DNA from: Suillus spraguei
Taxonomy: Eukaryota > Basidiomycota > Agaricomycetes > Boletales > Suillaceae
Length of the DNA stretch: 64,000 nt
Assembly: GCA_016800925.1 (NCBI GenBank)
Contig: JABCPU010000281.1
Span: forward strand, 1 to 64,000
Direction: 5' to 3'
The position numbers and the translations under genes are program-made. Shown piece by piece: positions 1 to 13,800 of this stretch. Position 1 is the stretch's first letter. Every line of letters starts with the position of its first letter. The notes under the pieces are model-generated. The model was not told where the DNA came from and did no database searches. It saw nothing but the letters and a program-made list of their open reading frames with translations.

Positions 1-246
1 AAAGCATGAATCGGAAATGAACACAGGAAATGGATCAGTGACACAGGACAGAAATATAAACAGCCAGAATACCAGAAACAGGAGGAATGACGAAAGGAGA
101 TAGACGCAGATATACACAAGGGAGTTAAGGTGCGAGAAGTGAGCACATTCGGATGGGTGGTCCGGACAGGATCTGTGGACCGGATGGATATGGAATGGAT
201 CAGATCTGATCGGATATGATCTGAGATTAGAAGTATGGTATATGAC
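1..246 (+). mobile_element. 3' end of an LTR, cut by the window edge
   Basis: The segment ends in TATGGTATATGACA, the same terminus (TATATGACA) as the solo LTRs at 56423-58271 and 59536-61022 and, in reverse orientation, 53758-54460. It also shares their GGATATGGA-type tract. It is therefore the 3' end of an LTR of that family, whose beginning lies outside the window. No coding sequence is seen. The call rests on the shared terminus and composition. Confidence 0.6.
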
Positions 247-2773
247 AGCTGCGATCAGCACAAGAATGCCACATACCTTGCTAGCAGCTTGGGTCATGAT
301 GAAAGACCAGGGGAAGTAATAGTGAGCCATTATGGCTAATAGCTGTGGGGCTTGTTGAGTTTGGTAAGCAATCATGAACAGGTTGAGTGAGAGATATGAG
401 ATGAGTAATAGTGGATTTCGCAAGGAATGGATTGTCGCAGGTAGGCATGCATAGGACTAGACTTTTTGAGGCAAGTGACAGGACAGAACGTTTCAAGGGC
501 TTTTCTGAGGTGCTTTTGAGCAGGAATCTTCTAGGATAAAGTTTGCTGTAGATACCAGAACATACATGAGCTACTTATAAGGAGAACAGTAAGGGTCTTC
601 CATCATGAATGAGCCACACAGAAAATAAAGAGGGTACGAAGATTGAGTGAGTAGTTTTTGAGAGAATAATGAGGCTCAAATAGTGCTGACAGCAGAGACT
701 TTTGAAAATAGTGAGTCAGTAATGAGGGAAAGGAGCTGGACGTAGACAGAGATAACGAGTTTGTAGTACAGAAACTGAGACCATATGGATTGAGGATGGC
801 AGTGAAGTAATAAGGGAAGAGAAAGGATGTATCCACGTGATTCGGATGCGAAGAGTTATGCTCTTCACATCAATGAGTCATGTGGTCGACATTAGTGGCG
901 GTTCAAGACGTCTTTATTTTTAGTAAAGGACCTTCAACCTCCATCAGATGTTAAGTATGACATGAATTTTTACTGCGATCCAGTAATTCTTGCACAGAGA
1001 TCTCGAATGTGTGGAGAACTTTTCCTTCATGTCAATGCCAATTGAATTGACTGATATTCTTATCCCCTCACACCCAAACCTAACTCACAAACAGGCAGGA
1101 TCAAATTTGATGCGACTCTTCAGTACGAGGCACACCTTAGTACAACTATTGACCACGGTATTCTTGAATAATACAAGAACACAAACTTTCCTATTCGCAA
1201 TTCGAGTTCATGGATACAACTGTATGACAGAAAATTATCGATTATCAATCAAAGTGGTCTCATTATCAGAGACTCCAGCGTGACGAGGCTGCTCTCTTGC
1301 AAAGGCATCATTCAGAACATGCTGCCCATTGCCATAATACTACTATACAGGCTGTCACAAGTCCCAGAGAGTGGGGAATACTGTCATTCATTAATCATTG
1401 TCCCTGAGACAGAACCACATCTAGCACAAGCCAAGGTTGAATTTCTTCAGGTGATTACTTGTGTTACGTCATGATGGCCTAGACTGTCCATATGAATTCA
1501 CCCGCAAGCATTGCAGGCTGGAAGTGGCCCTCTCGACATTCAAGTTGAAGTCTCAGTTGGACAGCCCAGATGATGTTAGCAAGTCAGGATCAAGTCTAGT
1601 GCTTGACAAATGTTTAAGTGATCTGTTCAGTTCTAGTATTGCACGTCAAAGATTATCGAGTGCACACACTAGCTTCACTACCCAAGGACTCGGGGCATTA
1701 CAGGTAAGCTCATTACAATATTGCTCCAATGAACATACATCAGATATGCATATCTGGGTGATAAGATAGCTTGGTGCGGGCTCTGCCGTTCTACAGCAGA
1801 CCATTCGTCGTCTCGTCCTTGTCAGCAAGCATTCACATTCATGAAGGAGATGATACATGACATTCGAAGAATAAGTATGAGCCAATCAAAGATCGATCAC
1901 GCAGCGCCTGGCACAGTAATTAGGGTGAGAGCATTGGTAAAAGAACTGGTGTGAAACTCTCGTGGTCCAGGTATGAGGACGATTGATTCCATTCCCAAAC
2001 ATCCATGATGACAGTCTTTCAAGACAGAGTTCTGCAAATATCTGCAGTGATAGTTCACCAGGGTTACTGCCATGTCGTATTGATACTTATGTGGAGTGGG
2101 ACTCCAATGACGATGGCCTTGGGAGGGGATCAGCAAAAATAATGGGCTTTGGGAGGGGATCAGCAAATGAGAGGACTGAAACCAGTTAAGCCAGGAGGGT
2201 GCGAAGTTCACATTAAAGATTAACCCGAGTCACGAGCAGTGGAGCGTTGGAAGCAAAGCACTTCTCATGTCAGAATTGGTGATGAGTTTGAGAAGGAGAA
2301 CTTCTGCTGCATTTGTGCACAGGCAGGTCTCTGGAGCTGAGTGGGATGAAGGGGTGACATTGCAGTAAGTTATATGGATGCATTCGAAGGAGTGATATGG
2401 TGTTGTGCTGGAGTAGCTACTCGATATAAAAATGCAACAAGATTCATGTGGTTATGTGGAAAGGTGTGTAGTCGATTCGAGTGTTGTGAAGCACCAACTG
2501 CTTCATTGGATATGATAGGATACATTCTAGAAGGTTTGGATACAAGTGTTGGAGCATGTATGCAGTGAGGTATACCATCAAGGATGACAGTATGACAACT
2601 TGAATAGGATACATTCTTGCCGTAACAATGAACGTGTGGGGGCGAATAGCTTCGTGTATGAAAACGAGGCAGGTTGACACTGCATAAAACACAATACCTG
2701 CAGCTCAAACAAGATACCAAAATCCCTTGAAAGTCCACCTCGACTGTGCTCAACACCATCAACCTCCAGTAAA
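247..2773. other. Unrecognised sequence with short ORFs, no supportable gene
   Basis: Several 60-130 codon ORFs occur on both strands, for example on the plus strand at 990-1283 and 1461-1769, but none carries a motif I recognise and none joins to a neighbour through convincing splice sites. The plus-strand stretch 1461-1709 followed by a possible GT donor has a gene-like composition, so a decayed gene may lie here. A short direct repeat (TTGGGAGGGGATCAGCAAA) occurs twice near 2117-2167. I see no terminal repeats. Confidence 0.3.
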
Positions 2774-5409
2774 ATGCCAGAGCTCATTCCAATCACTATG
2801 CCCCTGCAAGAGTTCAAAGGCCATGAATATCGTGTAAGGGCAGTTGCTGTTTTCCCTGACGGATGGCAGATGGTTATGGGTTCAAGTGACAAGATGTTTG
2901 TCTGTGGGACTTGAGGACAGGTGTTGTGTTGGAAAAGATGCAGGGGCATAACAATAGAGTGAGAAGATTGGCGATGTCACAAAATGGGCAATTCATAGCA
3001 AGTGGTGATGAAGGGAGAGTTTATCATCTGGCAGGGAGAAAATGGTGAATCACTCACCCAACCCATCAAAGCCCACTCCGATCAGACCAGGTCATTGGAC
3101 TTTTCTCCTGATGACACAGTGCTGGCCACTGGTTCATATGACAAAACGACGAAACTGTGGAACACCAAAACCTGGGAGCAACAAGAAGAACCGATCAGGT
3201 GTGGTGGTACAGTCTACTGTGTTTGATATTCGCCATCTGGAGAACTTCTTGCCATTGCAACACAAAATGATATTTAAATTTATAATTCAGACACAAGGAA
3301 ATGCATCACATCCTTCAAAGGTCACAAAACATGGAACATGTCACTCGTGTGGATGCCCATGGCACACATCTTCTTACTGGTGGTACCAATCTCGAATCCA
3401 ACGATACACGGAATTTGATACAACAACATGGAAGCAGGTCGGTGATCCATGGTCAGGTCACACTAGCATTATCTATGGCATTGCCGTTAATCCTACTGGC
3501 ACACTCGTTGCATCTGCATCTGATGACCAACATGTCCGTCTCTGGTGGCATTCAATCGACAAACCATTGCCATCTTCAAGCACTCATCCTCGATGTCATG
3601 TCACTTTCTCTATGGATGGCAAGCACATCCTCAGCGAGGGAGTGATAATATGATCTCGGAGTGAACAACTCAGGGTACTCATCCGAAGGTACATTTCAGT
3701 CCTTGATCATATACCACAAATTGAGTATGTTTCCAGCAGATCCTGGCCATCACAACAGCCTGTGATGGATCAGCGAATCTCACATTGATTGCATCCTCAA
3801 GGGCATGGTCCCAGTCCTGTTGTCGAGCCATCACGAATGAGCGATGGGCGTAGGAAGTATGGTTGTTGGCATCGGCGTTGATATCTTGTGAGTAATTCTT
3901 TGGCAGTGGACAAGTCTCCATCTATGCATGCAACATCGCCCCCCTATGAAAGCCTAACTCGAATGATGATATAGTCTCAACATCAAGCCCTCATTGACAG
4001 GCTATATCTCCAAGGGTATTGCCTTCTGTGGGAAAGGCGACATTCCAGAGCGAGGGCAGCATTTGATGTTGCATCAATGTACATGGACCAAAATCCACAA
4101 ACCATTCATTTTCTGCTCTGATCAAGTATGTTACATTCCCTCGCATACTATCTATTTCATTCTGTGTTGCAGGCCATTGCTCTATTCAGTGCGGATCAAT
4201 ACGATGAGTCAAACCTGCTCCTCAAAGAACTCACTGCTGGTTGTCCGAATGCCGATACTTGCGCATGTCGTATCGTGCAAGTAAGTGTCATGTATCCATG
4301 TTGGGTCATCAACACTAACCTTTGCAACCTCATACATTAGGCATATCTTTGTGTTCAACTCGAATAAGAGCCTTGGATGCCACCCATTATGATGAAGCTG
4401 TTGACCATTTCACTACCACTCTCAACTCCATGATCTATCATCAAATCGGACATTCATGAGGTATATGAGGACTTGGTAGTGGTATGTTAATGCACATCCA
4501 AAATCCTTTTGATAACCGAGTCGGTTGTCCAGCTCTTCAGCTGGGATCTGAAATCTTTGTGGTTCACTGCACACCAGAAACGGTGCCAGGCTTCCTTCTG
4601 GCACGCAAAGTTGATCAAGCCCTCGAATCACACAAATCTATGATGACAATATTACGAAACAACAAAGGCCAGCTGCCTCGACTGGTCTACTGCAAGTCTT
4701 CACTAATCTCACCAGAGGCTATAATCCTCACTCCACCTCACTTAGAGTTCCAGAAACAATGTTAGTGCGCTCACTGCACCCAATAACCCATTCTTGGTGT
4801 ATGTTCTCTCTTCCTCAACTCTTTCACTACTGACTGATTCACAGCAGAGATCCCAGGACAAGATCAATATGGCTATGACATAGAACCTGATTTCTTCTGG
4901 GAATGCATGAAGTGCGTGCAACAGTGTATTCTTTGGGTCACTCACTCACACATCGTTCATTACAGCATCCTCACTTTCTCAACCACGACCTCAGCAGCAC
5001 CTGGGGTGCTTCAAGAAACTCAGGCTCACTGTGACAAGGATTCCTCAGTCACATCCTCCACCAGCACCAGCACCGCCTACTGCCCTGCCATCAGCCACCA
5101 CCTCTACCACTTTCAAAGCACAGCTACAACACCTACTCACCTGGTGGCCTGATCATGCAGCGCAACCTGTCGTCGATGTTCCTTTCGCACAAGGTAAAGA
5201 GGTGCATTTAGTTGATGTCTATCATTCTGTCTTCAGTGTCTCATCCATAGATCTATAGCGCAATGCTGCAGTGGATGCTCCTAAGCAAAATGATGATTGT
5301 GTACCTGATGAATACTGCGATGATCATCCACCAGATGCCGATACACAACAGCAATCCACAGTAGTGCAGGCAGACATTGGAGAGCATGGGGGCAGGTGTT
5401 GCTGCTGTT
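2774..5409 (+). pseudogene. Broken WD40-repeat plus TPR-like protein gene
   Basis: Translation from the ATG at 2774 begins MPELIPITMPLQEFKGHEYR and gives WD40 blades, including one with ATGSYDKTTKLWNTKTW near 3120-3176 and another with GTLVASASDDQHVRLW near 3498-3546. A helical TPR-like part follows: DWDHALEDAINV is read on the minus strand at 3679-3921, while AIALFSADQYDESNLLLKEL near 4170 and HYDEAVDHFTTTLNS near 4390 are on the plus strand. The end has CVPDEYCDDHPPDA and a terminal Cys cluster before TAG at 5407. The parts lie in different frames with stops between them, and the 3679-3921 part is on the opposite strand, suggesting a small inversion or a chance ORF. WD40-TPR proteins of this layout are common in Agaricomycetes, with unknown function. 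I call it a pseudogene; a multi-intron gene with sequencing errors is less likely. Confidence 0.7.
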
Positions 5410-5498
5410 AGAAAGGTTTAGTGAACATTCCCCAAGTCTTTCACTTCTATGTATTACTGCTCACTTCACATGGACCTGAAGCAGTGTTTATTACTATA

Positions 5499-6186
5499 CT
5501 ATCATGGTACACGCAATCGGCAGCCCCCATAAGTCGGCAGTCACGCAAATGTCACTGTAAGTCACGACATGTCACTTGAGCCAGTTTCAAAGTCAGCTTA
5601 GCAGCAGGAGCGCAAGGAAGTGAGTTAGAATTCGGCGTGAGCAAGCAAGTACAGTATATACTAGTAGAATCTAAGTACGAGGGTGACCATGATTAGTGCC
5701 GTAGTTGTAGAATTGAGAGGGATGTGTAGGGAGACTGTGTGTGTTGTAAGGATGCTGAGGTTGTCTATCTAAGTTTGATGATGATGCAATAGGACCGCCA
5801 GATGAATTATTATGTTGCATTGTAGAGTAAGACGGTGCGCAGAGAGCTGGATTAGCATAGAATTGATGAAAATATGGCTGGTTAGTAAAGTGTGGAGGAT
5901 AATTTGAATTAAAAGAATGTGCACCGGCAGCCTCCAGTCGGCACTGGTGTGTGCAGTATTGAAACTCCGTCACGGCATATATCGGCAGGTGACATTTCTG
6001 CGTGATTTCGGCACTTTCAGCTATCTCATTCAATTCTGCTTCAAATGTATTCATTCGACCTCGTATTGAGTTGTGTTAGAGAGAGAATGATGTCTATGTT
6101 GAGAATTTTGTGTTTAGGTAGCTGGAAACATGAGTTTTGTGAAAGTGCCGACTTCTGGGGGCTGCCGATTGCGTGTACCATGATAG
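5499..6186. mobile_element. MITE-like TIR element, TA target duplication
   Basis: The ends are inverted repeats of about 41 bp with one mismatch: the left arm 5499-5539 starts CTATCATGGTACACGCAATC and the right arm is 6146-6186. A TA dinucleotide flanks each side (5497-5498 and 6187-6188). The TA duplication and small size (688 bp) fit a non-autonomous Tc1/mariner-type element. It lies just downstream of the decayed WD40 gene. The interior holds a 127-codon minus-strand ORF, described separately. Confidence 0.88.
5671..6054 (-). CDS. Small Pro/Asn/His-rich ORF inside the MITE
   Basis: A 127-codon ORF fills the middle of the TIR element. The N-terminal third looks helical (FEAELNEIAESAEITQ), and the rest is low-complexity and rich in Pro, Asn, His and Tyr. 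No DDE transposase motif is present. The C-terminal composition resembles the disordered N-terminal part of the TE-associated ORF at 59082-59468. It may be a captured exon from a larger transposon gene, left when an autonomous element was deleted internally. Expression is uncertain. Confidence 0.3.
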   Translation of the reverse strand: MNTFEAELNEIAESAEITQKCHLPIYAVTEFQYCTHQCRLEAAGAHSFNSNYPPHFTNQPYFHQFYANPALCAPSYSTMQHNNSSGGPIASSSNLDRQPQHPYNTHSLPTHPSQFYNYGTNHGHPRT

Positions 6187-6188
6187 TA

Positions 6189-7804
6189 TCCTATAGATTA
6201 CTTGTCCCTATTACGCATGGCTGATCATGAATATTGTCTCTACATATATATCGCTTGGCCGGAGTGGTGCGAGCGGGATGGCGAATGGTAGTCCCTGTTC
6301 CGCGTATAATCGATTTGTAATATCTGTGCTCCGAATTGCACTCACTCCATTCGAGATTACTGCAAGCCGCGTCGTGCGGGCGATACTGCCGATACAACAA
6401 AAGTCTTGTAAAGCATCCCGATATGGTACTTCTGCCAACGGCGAGAAGCTGAAATTTCCAATAATGTTTCTCGGAAGTGTATAATAGTAGTAGTGTTTGC
6501 GAACATGTACATATGAATGACCATGGCACATTGTCTGATGAAGTCGTCAGTATTTGTATCAGGACACCTACAATAAAATTGCAGCTGCTACTGTGACCTG
6601 GCAACAGTACCAATGCCATTTCTTCCCCTTCCTGCCCTTTCTCGCGCTGCAAAGGCTCCTTGTGCCTTTCCCCATCGATCCTTGAGAGAAATACGGTGAC
6701 AAGCGCTCTGCGGTCTGCCAGGGATAATATCGGCACTTGATATGCTGTGAGGTAGTGGTTTGTGCATTGGGTATCGATCATGTGGGATTTTGGTTGGCAG
6801 AAGGACTATGAGATGATCTGCGACAGTCGCAATATGTTGTAGATACCACCCTACTCACAACTAATTCTAGTGATGGCGCGTTTTTAGACAACATGCGCTC
6901 GTCCACGCTTGTCGTTGGCACGCACATAGTTCCCATGTGTTTGTGCATGCGCGATCGAAAAAGCAGATGCGCTTGCAGACATCGTTGGCAAGCTGAAGAA
7001 TTTCAGAGATGGTTGTGTTTTCTGTTGTCGGCGTCCACTGAACTGCGTCGTTCCATCAGCAGTTCTTGCGGGTATTCATCAGGGTTTGGTCAAGTGACCT
7101 GCGCAACGAAATTAGAGCGCGACGGTCCAAGTCACGCCAGATATGTTGTAATGGACCATAGATCTGAAGGCCGAACAAAGAGAAACACGGCGAACGCAAG
7201 CAGTACTGCCAGTATGTGCAATTCCAACACATCCACGAATCAATCTGAAGCAAGGCAAAGTTGTCGTTTAGCGTAGTCAGACTTGGGCAGCGCTATAAAA
7301 CTTGTGCAGTTGTGCTTCCTGCACAAATCACATCAGTCCACACAGGGCGGCTCCTGTGATCAATATACATGACAAGTTTCAGTATCAATGTTCGCAAATC
7401 TGTATACAGTCAATATGATTTGTAGTGCGACTCCTGTAAGTCCCCCGTTTTCGATTGCAATGTGTTACTGCAAAGACTGTAGCCTACAGTGCTGTCGAAA
7501 GAATCACAGAATAAGCACCAATTAGAATCTGAAATATCATATCTTCTGCAAGGTTGTACATGAGACTAAGATAGAATTTCGATGAGAGTGTCACATAATG
7601 GGCCATGGCATCATCGCTGTAGAAACAAAGAGCCCATCTAAGTAAGAAGGTGAACGATAAAAATGATCGAGCGTCAAGTCACTAGTACATACGAGGTCAC
7701 AACCACGTGATTGATCACGTCGCGTCCAGTTGTCACGCTAGCACTCGACCTTGTTTTGACATTGTCTCTGAAAGTTATCCCTGAATCCAATCCAAATTCT
7801 CTGC
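6189..7804. other. Unassigned interval upstream of the Mus7-like gene
   Basis: Minus-strand ORFs at 6191-6781 and 7056-7253 and a plus-strand ORF at 6893-7276 overlap in conflicting frames. A hydrophobic minus-strand stretch (LAVLLAFAVFLFV, near 7190-7240) could be a membrane segment of a decayed gene. No family was recognised and no start is supported. The last 500 bp (7280-7804) have no ORF and probably contain the promoter of the plus-strand gene starting at 7805. Confidence 0.3.
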
Positions 7805-10800
7805 ATGGACCTTGATGAAGTCGTGGACACATCTGATGTTGAAGAACGCGAATTTGATATCTCAGAGGCAGATTATTATACTTGTTTCTCCCCCAAGAAG
7901 ACGCGACTGAATTCAGGACCTGCCACCAAGTCGCATGGGAGGTTTAATGACAGGAAAGAAGGTCAACCCTCTCCACGGAAGCGTGTCAAGGTATTACCGA
8001 ATTTTATACTTGAATCTTACCGCAATGCTCATTGCCTTTCAAGATTACTCATAGCGAATCTGAGTCGCAACTGATCGTCGATCTTAGTTCGTCGCCCCAT
8101 GCATCGCCTGTGAAATCTACCGTATCTTCCGCACTGGATACAAGCACAACGCACTCGCAAATGCTGGTTGCATTTAACCCTGCGTCCAACATATCACTTC
8201 TAGCTACCGATGCACACGAAGCGACACTACACAACGAGACTGGATCCGCAGATGCTCACGAGCCGAGTTTCAACGACCTAGGTATCCTCCCCTCACTTAT
8301 TTCAGCTCAATTAGGAAACCTGTCGTACCATCCTATTGCTTCATCCGACGTGCAGCCACAGGCTGATCCCCAATCGCCGCTTCCTGATTCCTCTCAACCT
8401 CAGCCGGATGACGCCCTTTTCCCGTCATCACCTACCTCCGCAGCGTTTCCTTCTCAAGATATTGCTTTTTCTCAGAGAAAAGCATCTCTTGCTCTATCTC
8501 AACACAATGAACTAGTTTCGAGTCCGTCCCCTTCCCTATCGCGCCCAGCAGACTCGTTGTCGTTGTTTTCTTCTCCCCGGGGCCCTCCACGCAGTCATCC
8601 CAGGGACTTATTCCACAAAGTATTCAAAAGCACACTCATATACACCGAGGCACACCACCACGCACACCACCCTCTGGTCGTCGATCTCCATCCCCTGACG
8701 AGTTACTTCTAATCTCTCCTGAATCCCAATTAAGACGCAAGTTGACCCCAATCACTCCAATAAATCAAGACCCTCCATCCCCGGTTGTACAATCGCAGAA
8801 TCGATTACCACTCCTGCCTCCACCTGTTCCGCCGTCACCTCCTCTCGTTATCCCCGAGGACCCAGAACCGGTCAGTCGTTACTCCCTTCGCCGCAGGGAG
8901 GCACGTCAGCTTCAACCCTACGCATTTGACAAGGCGCAGTACAAGGCGCAGATGAAGGCAAACCCCGATGCGATCGTGAAGTTTGTGAGTCCCCAGCGTC
9001 GTGAGATGCATGGAGAAGATGAGTCACAGTGGGCGGATGGGCAGACACAAGGCGGAACCCAAACAGAGTATATCTTTCCTGTCGACAACCCTGAGGGGGA
9101 CAGAGATTACGTGGATGGTGAAGGAAGAAGGCTAAGAAGGCGAGTTACCATTGCTGAAGCTGATCATCGTAATCATGAACGGGAGGAAGGATGGCTCCCT
9201 GAGGCTCTAAGAGATCTTTCTGAAAGCGACGAGATCGAGGGAACGGACGAAGTTCGTAAGTTGGCGAGGGAGGCAAGGCGGGCTCGGAAGAAGGCTGAGG
9301 TTGAGGCAAAGAAGAGGGAGAAGGAAGAAGCTCGCCTGAGGGCACAGGAAGAGGCAGACGCGAAAGAAATTACCAAGAAGAGACGTTTGAAGAAATTTCC
9401 GGTGGTAGCATCGTCATCAAAGCAGCCTGCTGCGGGACCATCATCAACATCCTCCAGACGGTCTCCGTCTCGCTTAGACGAAGTGAGGTTCATTGGGAAA
9501 ACACTTGCTATATACTGACGTGCCAGATATATTCTTTTTTAGTGGTCCCCGCCAGTCCTATCCAGGCTTTCGAAGGGAAAGCAGCGTGCTATACCGTCTC
9601 CTTCCCGCTCGCCATCACCTTCACTTTCCCTTCATGTTCGTCCTTCACAGGTTCGGTCTCATTCACCGGCAAGAAATCCCCTGTGACCGATGAATACGAG
9701 TATCAGCAAGATGATGACTACAACTATTATGATTTCTTTGACCACAACGACCACAACTTGATCAGTGTAGAGAATATCAACTCTGACACCGATAACGATG
9801 CAATTGAAGTACCCTCGGCACCGTCGACACCACCATACTCCTCGTCTACATTGCCTGACGGGGACGATCACCTGGATTTACCTGATGATTCACCCGCCCG
9901 TGAGCCACGCAAGGAGTTCAGCAGTTCTTCAAGTTCTCCGGAAATTTCCTCCAAAGATCGCAAACGTTTCCGCCTCCTGCAGCGTATGATGCCCGCTGTC
10001 ATGATCAAGAAGCAACTCGAGCAGCACAGTTCCCAAGTGAACAGTACGAAAAGAGTGCGTTCTCCAACGCCGTCTGATAGTGACGACGAGCCCTTGAGAC
10101 CTGGACATGCACGCGTCCGAATGGGTGCTGGTAGACGCGATGTTATAATTCAGGGAGACCCTGAGAGCTCGGATGTCGAAATTCCTCGAGATGAAGACAT
10201 GGACGTTGACGCTGAGGTACCAGACATCGTATCACAAGTTCGTCGGCGGGCGTCTCCCAAAGTTAGATCAAGGTCCCCGGCCATTAGCATCTCTTCCAGT
10301 TCCCAGAGTGGATCGGAGAGTGATGACGAGGACAGCGACGGTATGATCGATGATGCACGAATCGATGCGTGGAGCCAGAATCGCCGGCCTATGCGCGAGA
10401 AGAGTCTGATTGACTGGATGCTTACACGGACCAGGACAGTGGGTGGTGGGAGAAAGCAGAGGGCTAAGTCAAGTCGGAGATCCCGAGGTTCTGGCATAAA
10501 TTCCCGAGATATGGGTGAAAGCAGGAGTGGTCACTCGAGGCCGAAGTTCAACATTGTAACAGGTGGCGCGCGAATGAGCAACCAGACCCTTCTCTCGTTC
10601 CCTGCTGTTCCTTCTGACCATGATCATCGCCCTCATCATTCACATCATAACAAGGTTCACCAGAAGACAGAGCCGGCAATACCGGCGGAGCGCAAGTCTA
10701 AGGCACTGCGGAAGGAACGGAGGAGAAAGAAGCGCCAGCAAGCCAAGGGAGAACTCTACAGCTTCCACCAATCTGGCACGCATATTGCGCGAAGAGGTTT

Positions 10801-13800
10801 GCGAATCGACCTGGGTGATGAAGGATTCCATCAGGCGCTGGACCCGACTTGGAGGAAGGAGATGGATAGGTGGCAAAAGCAACCTGGATCAATGCGACAG
10901 CCCGCGTCCGCGATTTCATCTCGAGTTCGTCGAGAAGATACCCAATCTAAGCGCCAGCGAATTCCACTTTCGCGTGTGGATTCTAAACCTCAATCTGGTG
11001 TCGAGTCTAGTCAGGATGGACGCCAGAGAAAATCACATGCTCGGTCACGTCCCCCACCCTCCCGCGTGGATTCGCGCCGTAGCCACATTGACTTTGATAT
11101 GCCACCAGATCCACTACGCGAACGATCACCACCTGTGCGGAGGAAAGGTTATGGTGACATCCACGAGTTTATGCATGCTGGAGATCAACGGACGTTGTTA
11201 ACCACAGTCGATTTGGGGATTGACTCTTTGCCCTCAGGGATTGCGTTTTCGGCCGGAACATATATTGGCCGCGGGTTTCTTCACCAGTTGATATGCCTAG
11301 TTACAGGTCATTCTCAGCCTGTTGCTCCTATGTCATGCGTCATTCGAGGGTTCGACCTTGGGCCTGATACATCGGTGCATGTTCTTACGACTGTAATTGC
11401 ACCCTTGTGCGACCAGCTTGCGGATGACTTGCTCAAAGAACGCGAATGGACTGAGGTAATTGGGAAGGATTGGGAACTTGGGATGCGAACGGTGTGCCAA
11501 TTGGTATCGTGGCAATGTCTCAGCATCAACGACCAGGAATTTAGTTCGCTAGAGCTCACGGTACACGAGACTATGGGTTCTTTGGTGGCGCGGGTGTTGG
11601 AGGCGAATATTCATCAATTCTCATTGCCTATTTGCTGGTTTGCAGTAGAGCTCGCTGCCCGAATCATGCACGCAGCAAGGACTCGGCGGGGGTCATCGGA
11701 GACCCGAGAGTTGTTCAAATTCGCGCTCTTGCTCATGCGGCCTCTGTCAGATGTAGACCTCCGGGAGATTCTACCGTCGTTTAAGGAACCCGATGGCCTC
11801 TAGAAACCAACTCAACTCCCGTTCAAGCTGTAGAATCATGGATATGCCTCTTTCATCTCTTGATTAACTGCACAGCTGAGTCTCCTGGCAAACTATCATC
11901 GGAGCCATTTTGGCTTTTGTTCAAACAGTTGATTCAAGACGAAGCATCATCGTTCACCACTGCAGTTGAGGCAAGCGAGTACATTTGGCGGAATATATTT
12001 TCTTTTTGTGCACTCGCGCAGTTCTCTGTGCACGGGATGACGACATCCCACAGTAGAATCGCACCTTCATGGGAAACAGTTTTGGCTACTCTGAAACTCA
12101 TCTCCCTCGGTGCTGATCCACAGAAAGATGCACTCACACATTCTGCATCCCTGAACAAACGAGACGAGTACGTCTCAGTCGTTGCTTCTCGATGCTTTCT
12201 CCTGTGGAAGCGTTGGCATTGGGGTTTGGACGATGCAATGATAATGTTCAACCACCTTGTGGAAATCTTCAGGAGCCGTAGATTTGCCAGCCTCCGCCAT
12301 GAGCAGCCTAAATTTATGCAATTCATGGTGCAAAGGGACATATCTTTGCTTTCGGTCCAAGACAGGGGCGACAACGTATTCGAGGTGCTCCTCAAGATGA
12401 TCGTGCAAGTTGCGCAGGCGGATAGCACAAGTGACGCCGGGAAAAAACAACGGGACATACAGGTGAAGAAAATGTTGAACATGGTCGTCCCAGTTGGCTC
12501 GGTGTCATCGACAAGGGCCGTTCAGCCGACTGGGCAGGAAAATTCTATGCTATTCAACAGACTCAATGCCATGGCGGTCGCTATTCATCTCGATCCCTCC
12601 ATCCCAAACGTTCGACACCGTGTTGGGCAAGCTCGACGATGCGTCAATTTCAAGGATGCACATGATTTTACCAGGGCTGTGTGTATTCGAGGCATTGAAC
12701 ATATTTGCGCAGTTATGCGTCATCACCGCGTGCAGCTTGGAGAGATTCTCGGCTGGCTTGTCGAGGTTACCGGCATTTTGCTGGATGAATATCAGGAGGC
12801 GCGAACGCTAACAAATAAAGACAACAAGAATATCGTGAAGAACAAGACAGTGGAGATGGTCAAGAGTCTTCTCATTTCAGTTGTTCGCATGATTGAGACA
12901 TGCTCACTGGATACTGCGGATGAGCGACACGAGTATCCAGATCCCGCCTTTCTGGAGGGACGTAAGTGGTTGAATAATGTCAACGAAATACCTCCTGACT
13001 TTCCCTTCCTCGTCAGCATGGGTAAAGGATGTCTTCAGTCCCAAAAATCCTATCGCCATAGAGAATGACTCAAGCGCTGCATGCCAAGAGGTGGTGTCAG
13101 CTTTTCTCGATGCTCGAATGAGGGCCTTGCCCCGGCCCACCGCACCACCAATATCACCGAGTGTCGATAACCAGGAGAGCCAGGATGAATACGACAAGTT
13201 CTTCATCGACTTGAACGACCCTGAAATCCTGGCTGCTCTCGGTGACGAGCCTGCACAAACCTCTGGAATGGAGTGGAAACAGAAGGAAGAAGCAGTTTGC
13301 AAGGTCGCTTTCGTTGTTCCTCCCATATTTTTTCAGACTGATAGGTTCCAGGTCTGTGGGCCGCTGGCTTCAGCAATATTCCGGGTTGTTTGCAGATACG
13401 TAGTCGACTCCCCCGCGCCAAGCACAGTCGATAGTCGCCGTGAGACAGCTGATAGATGGATTGATTGTTGGGTGGGAGTCGGAAATGTGCTGGTTCAGAA
13501 TGGATCGGTTTGTTTTGATACCTGTTTTGACTACTGCTACTCAACTCTCCCTTCTTAGAGTTGGAAAAACCACATGCACCTTGGACCTGAATCATGGGAG
13601 CGGATACCTGATCCCTTATGGCGTCGCCGGGTTGGTCTTCGTTTCTGCCTCGCACTTCTCAGGCTTGACTCAAAGGCTTATAATGTAAGTCAATTTTTTG
13701 TTTCTCATATAAAAATACTCATCGCCTGAAAGCCGTACGAGGACTACTTTATCGAAGTCCTCCTCGCATGTACTGTTCCCTCCAAGACGACAATCGAACA

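Noticed and set aside
6191..6781. 196-codon minus-strand ORF as a real protein
   Set aside because: No motif is seen, there is an overlapping ORF in another frame, and no splice-supported extension could be found.
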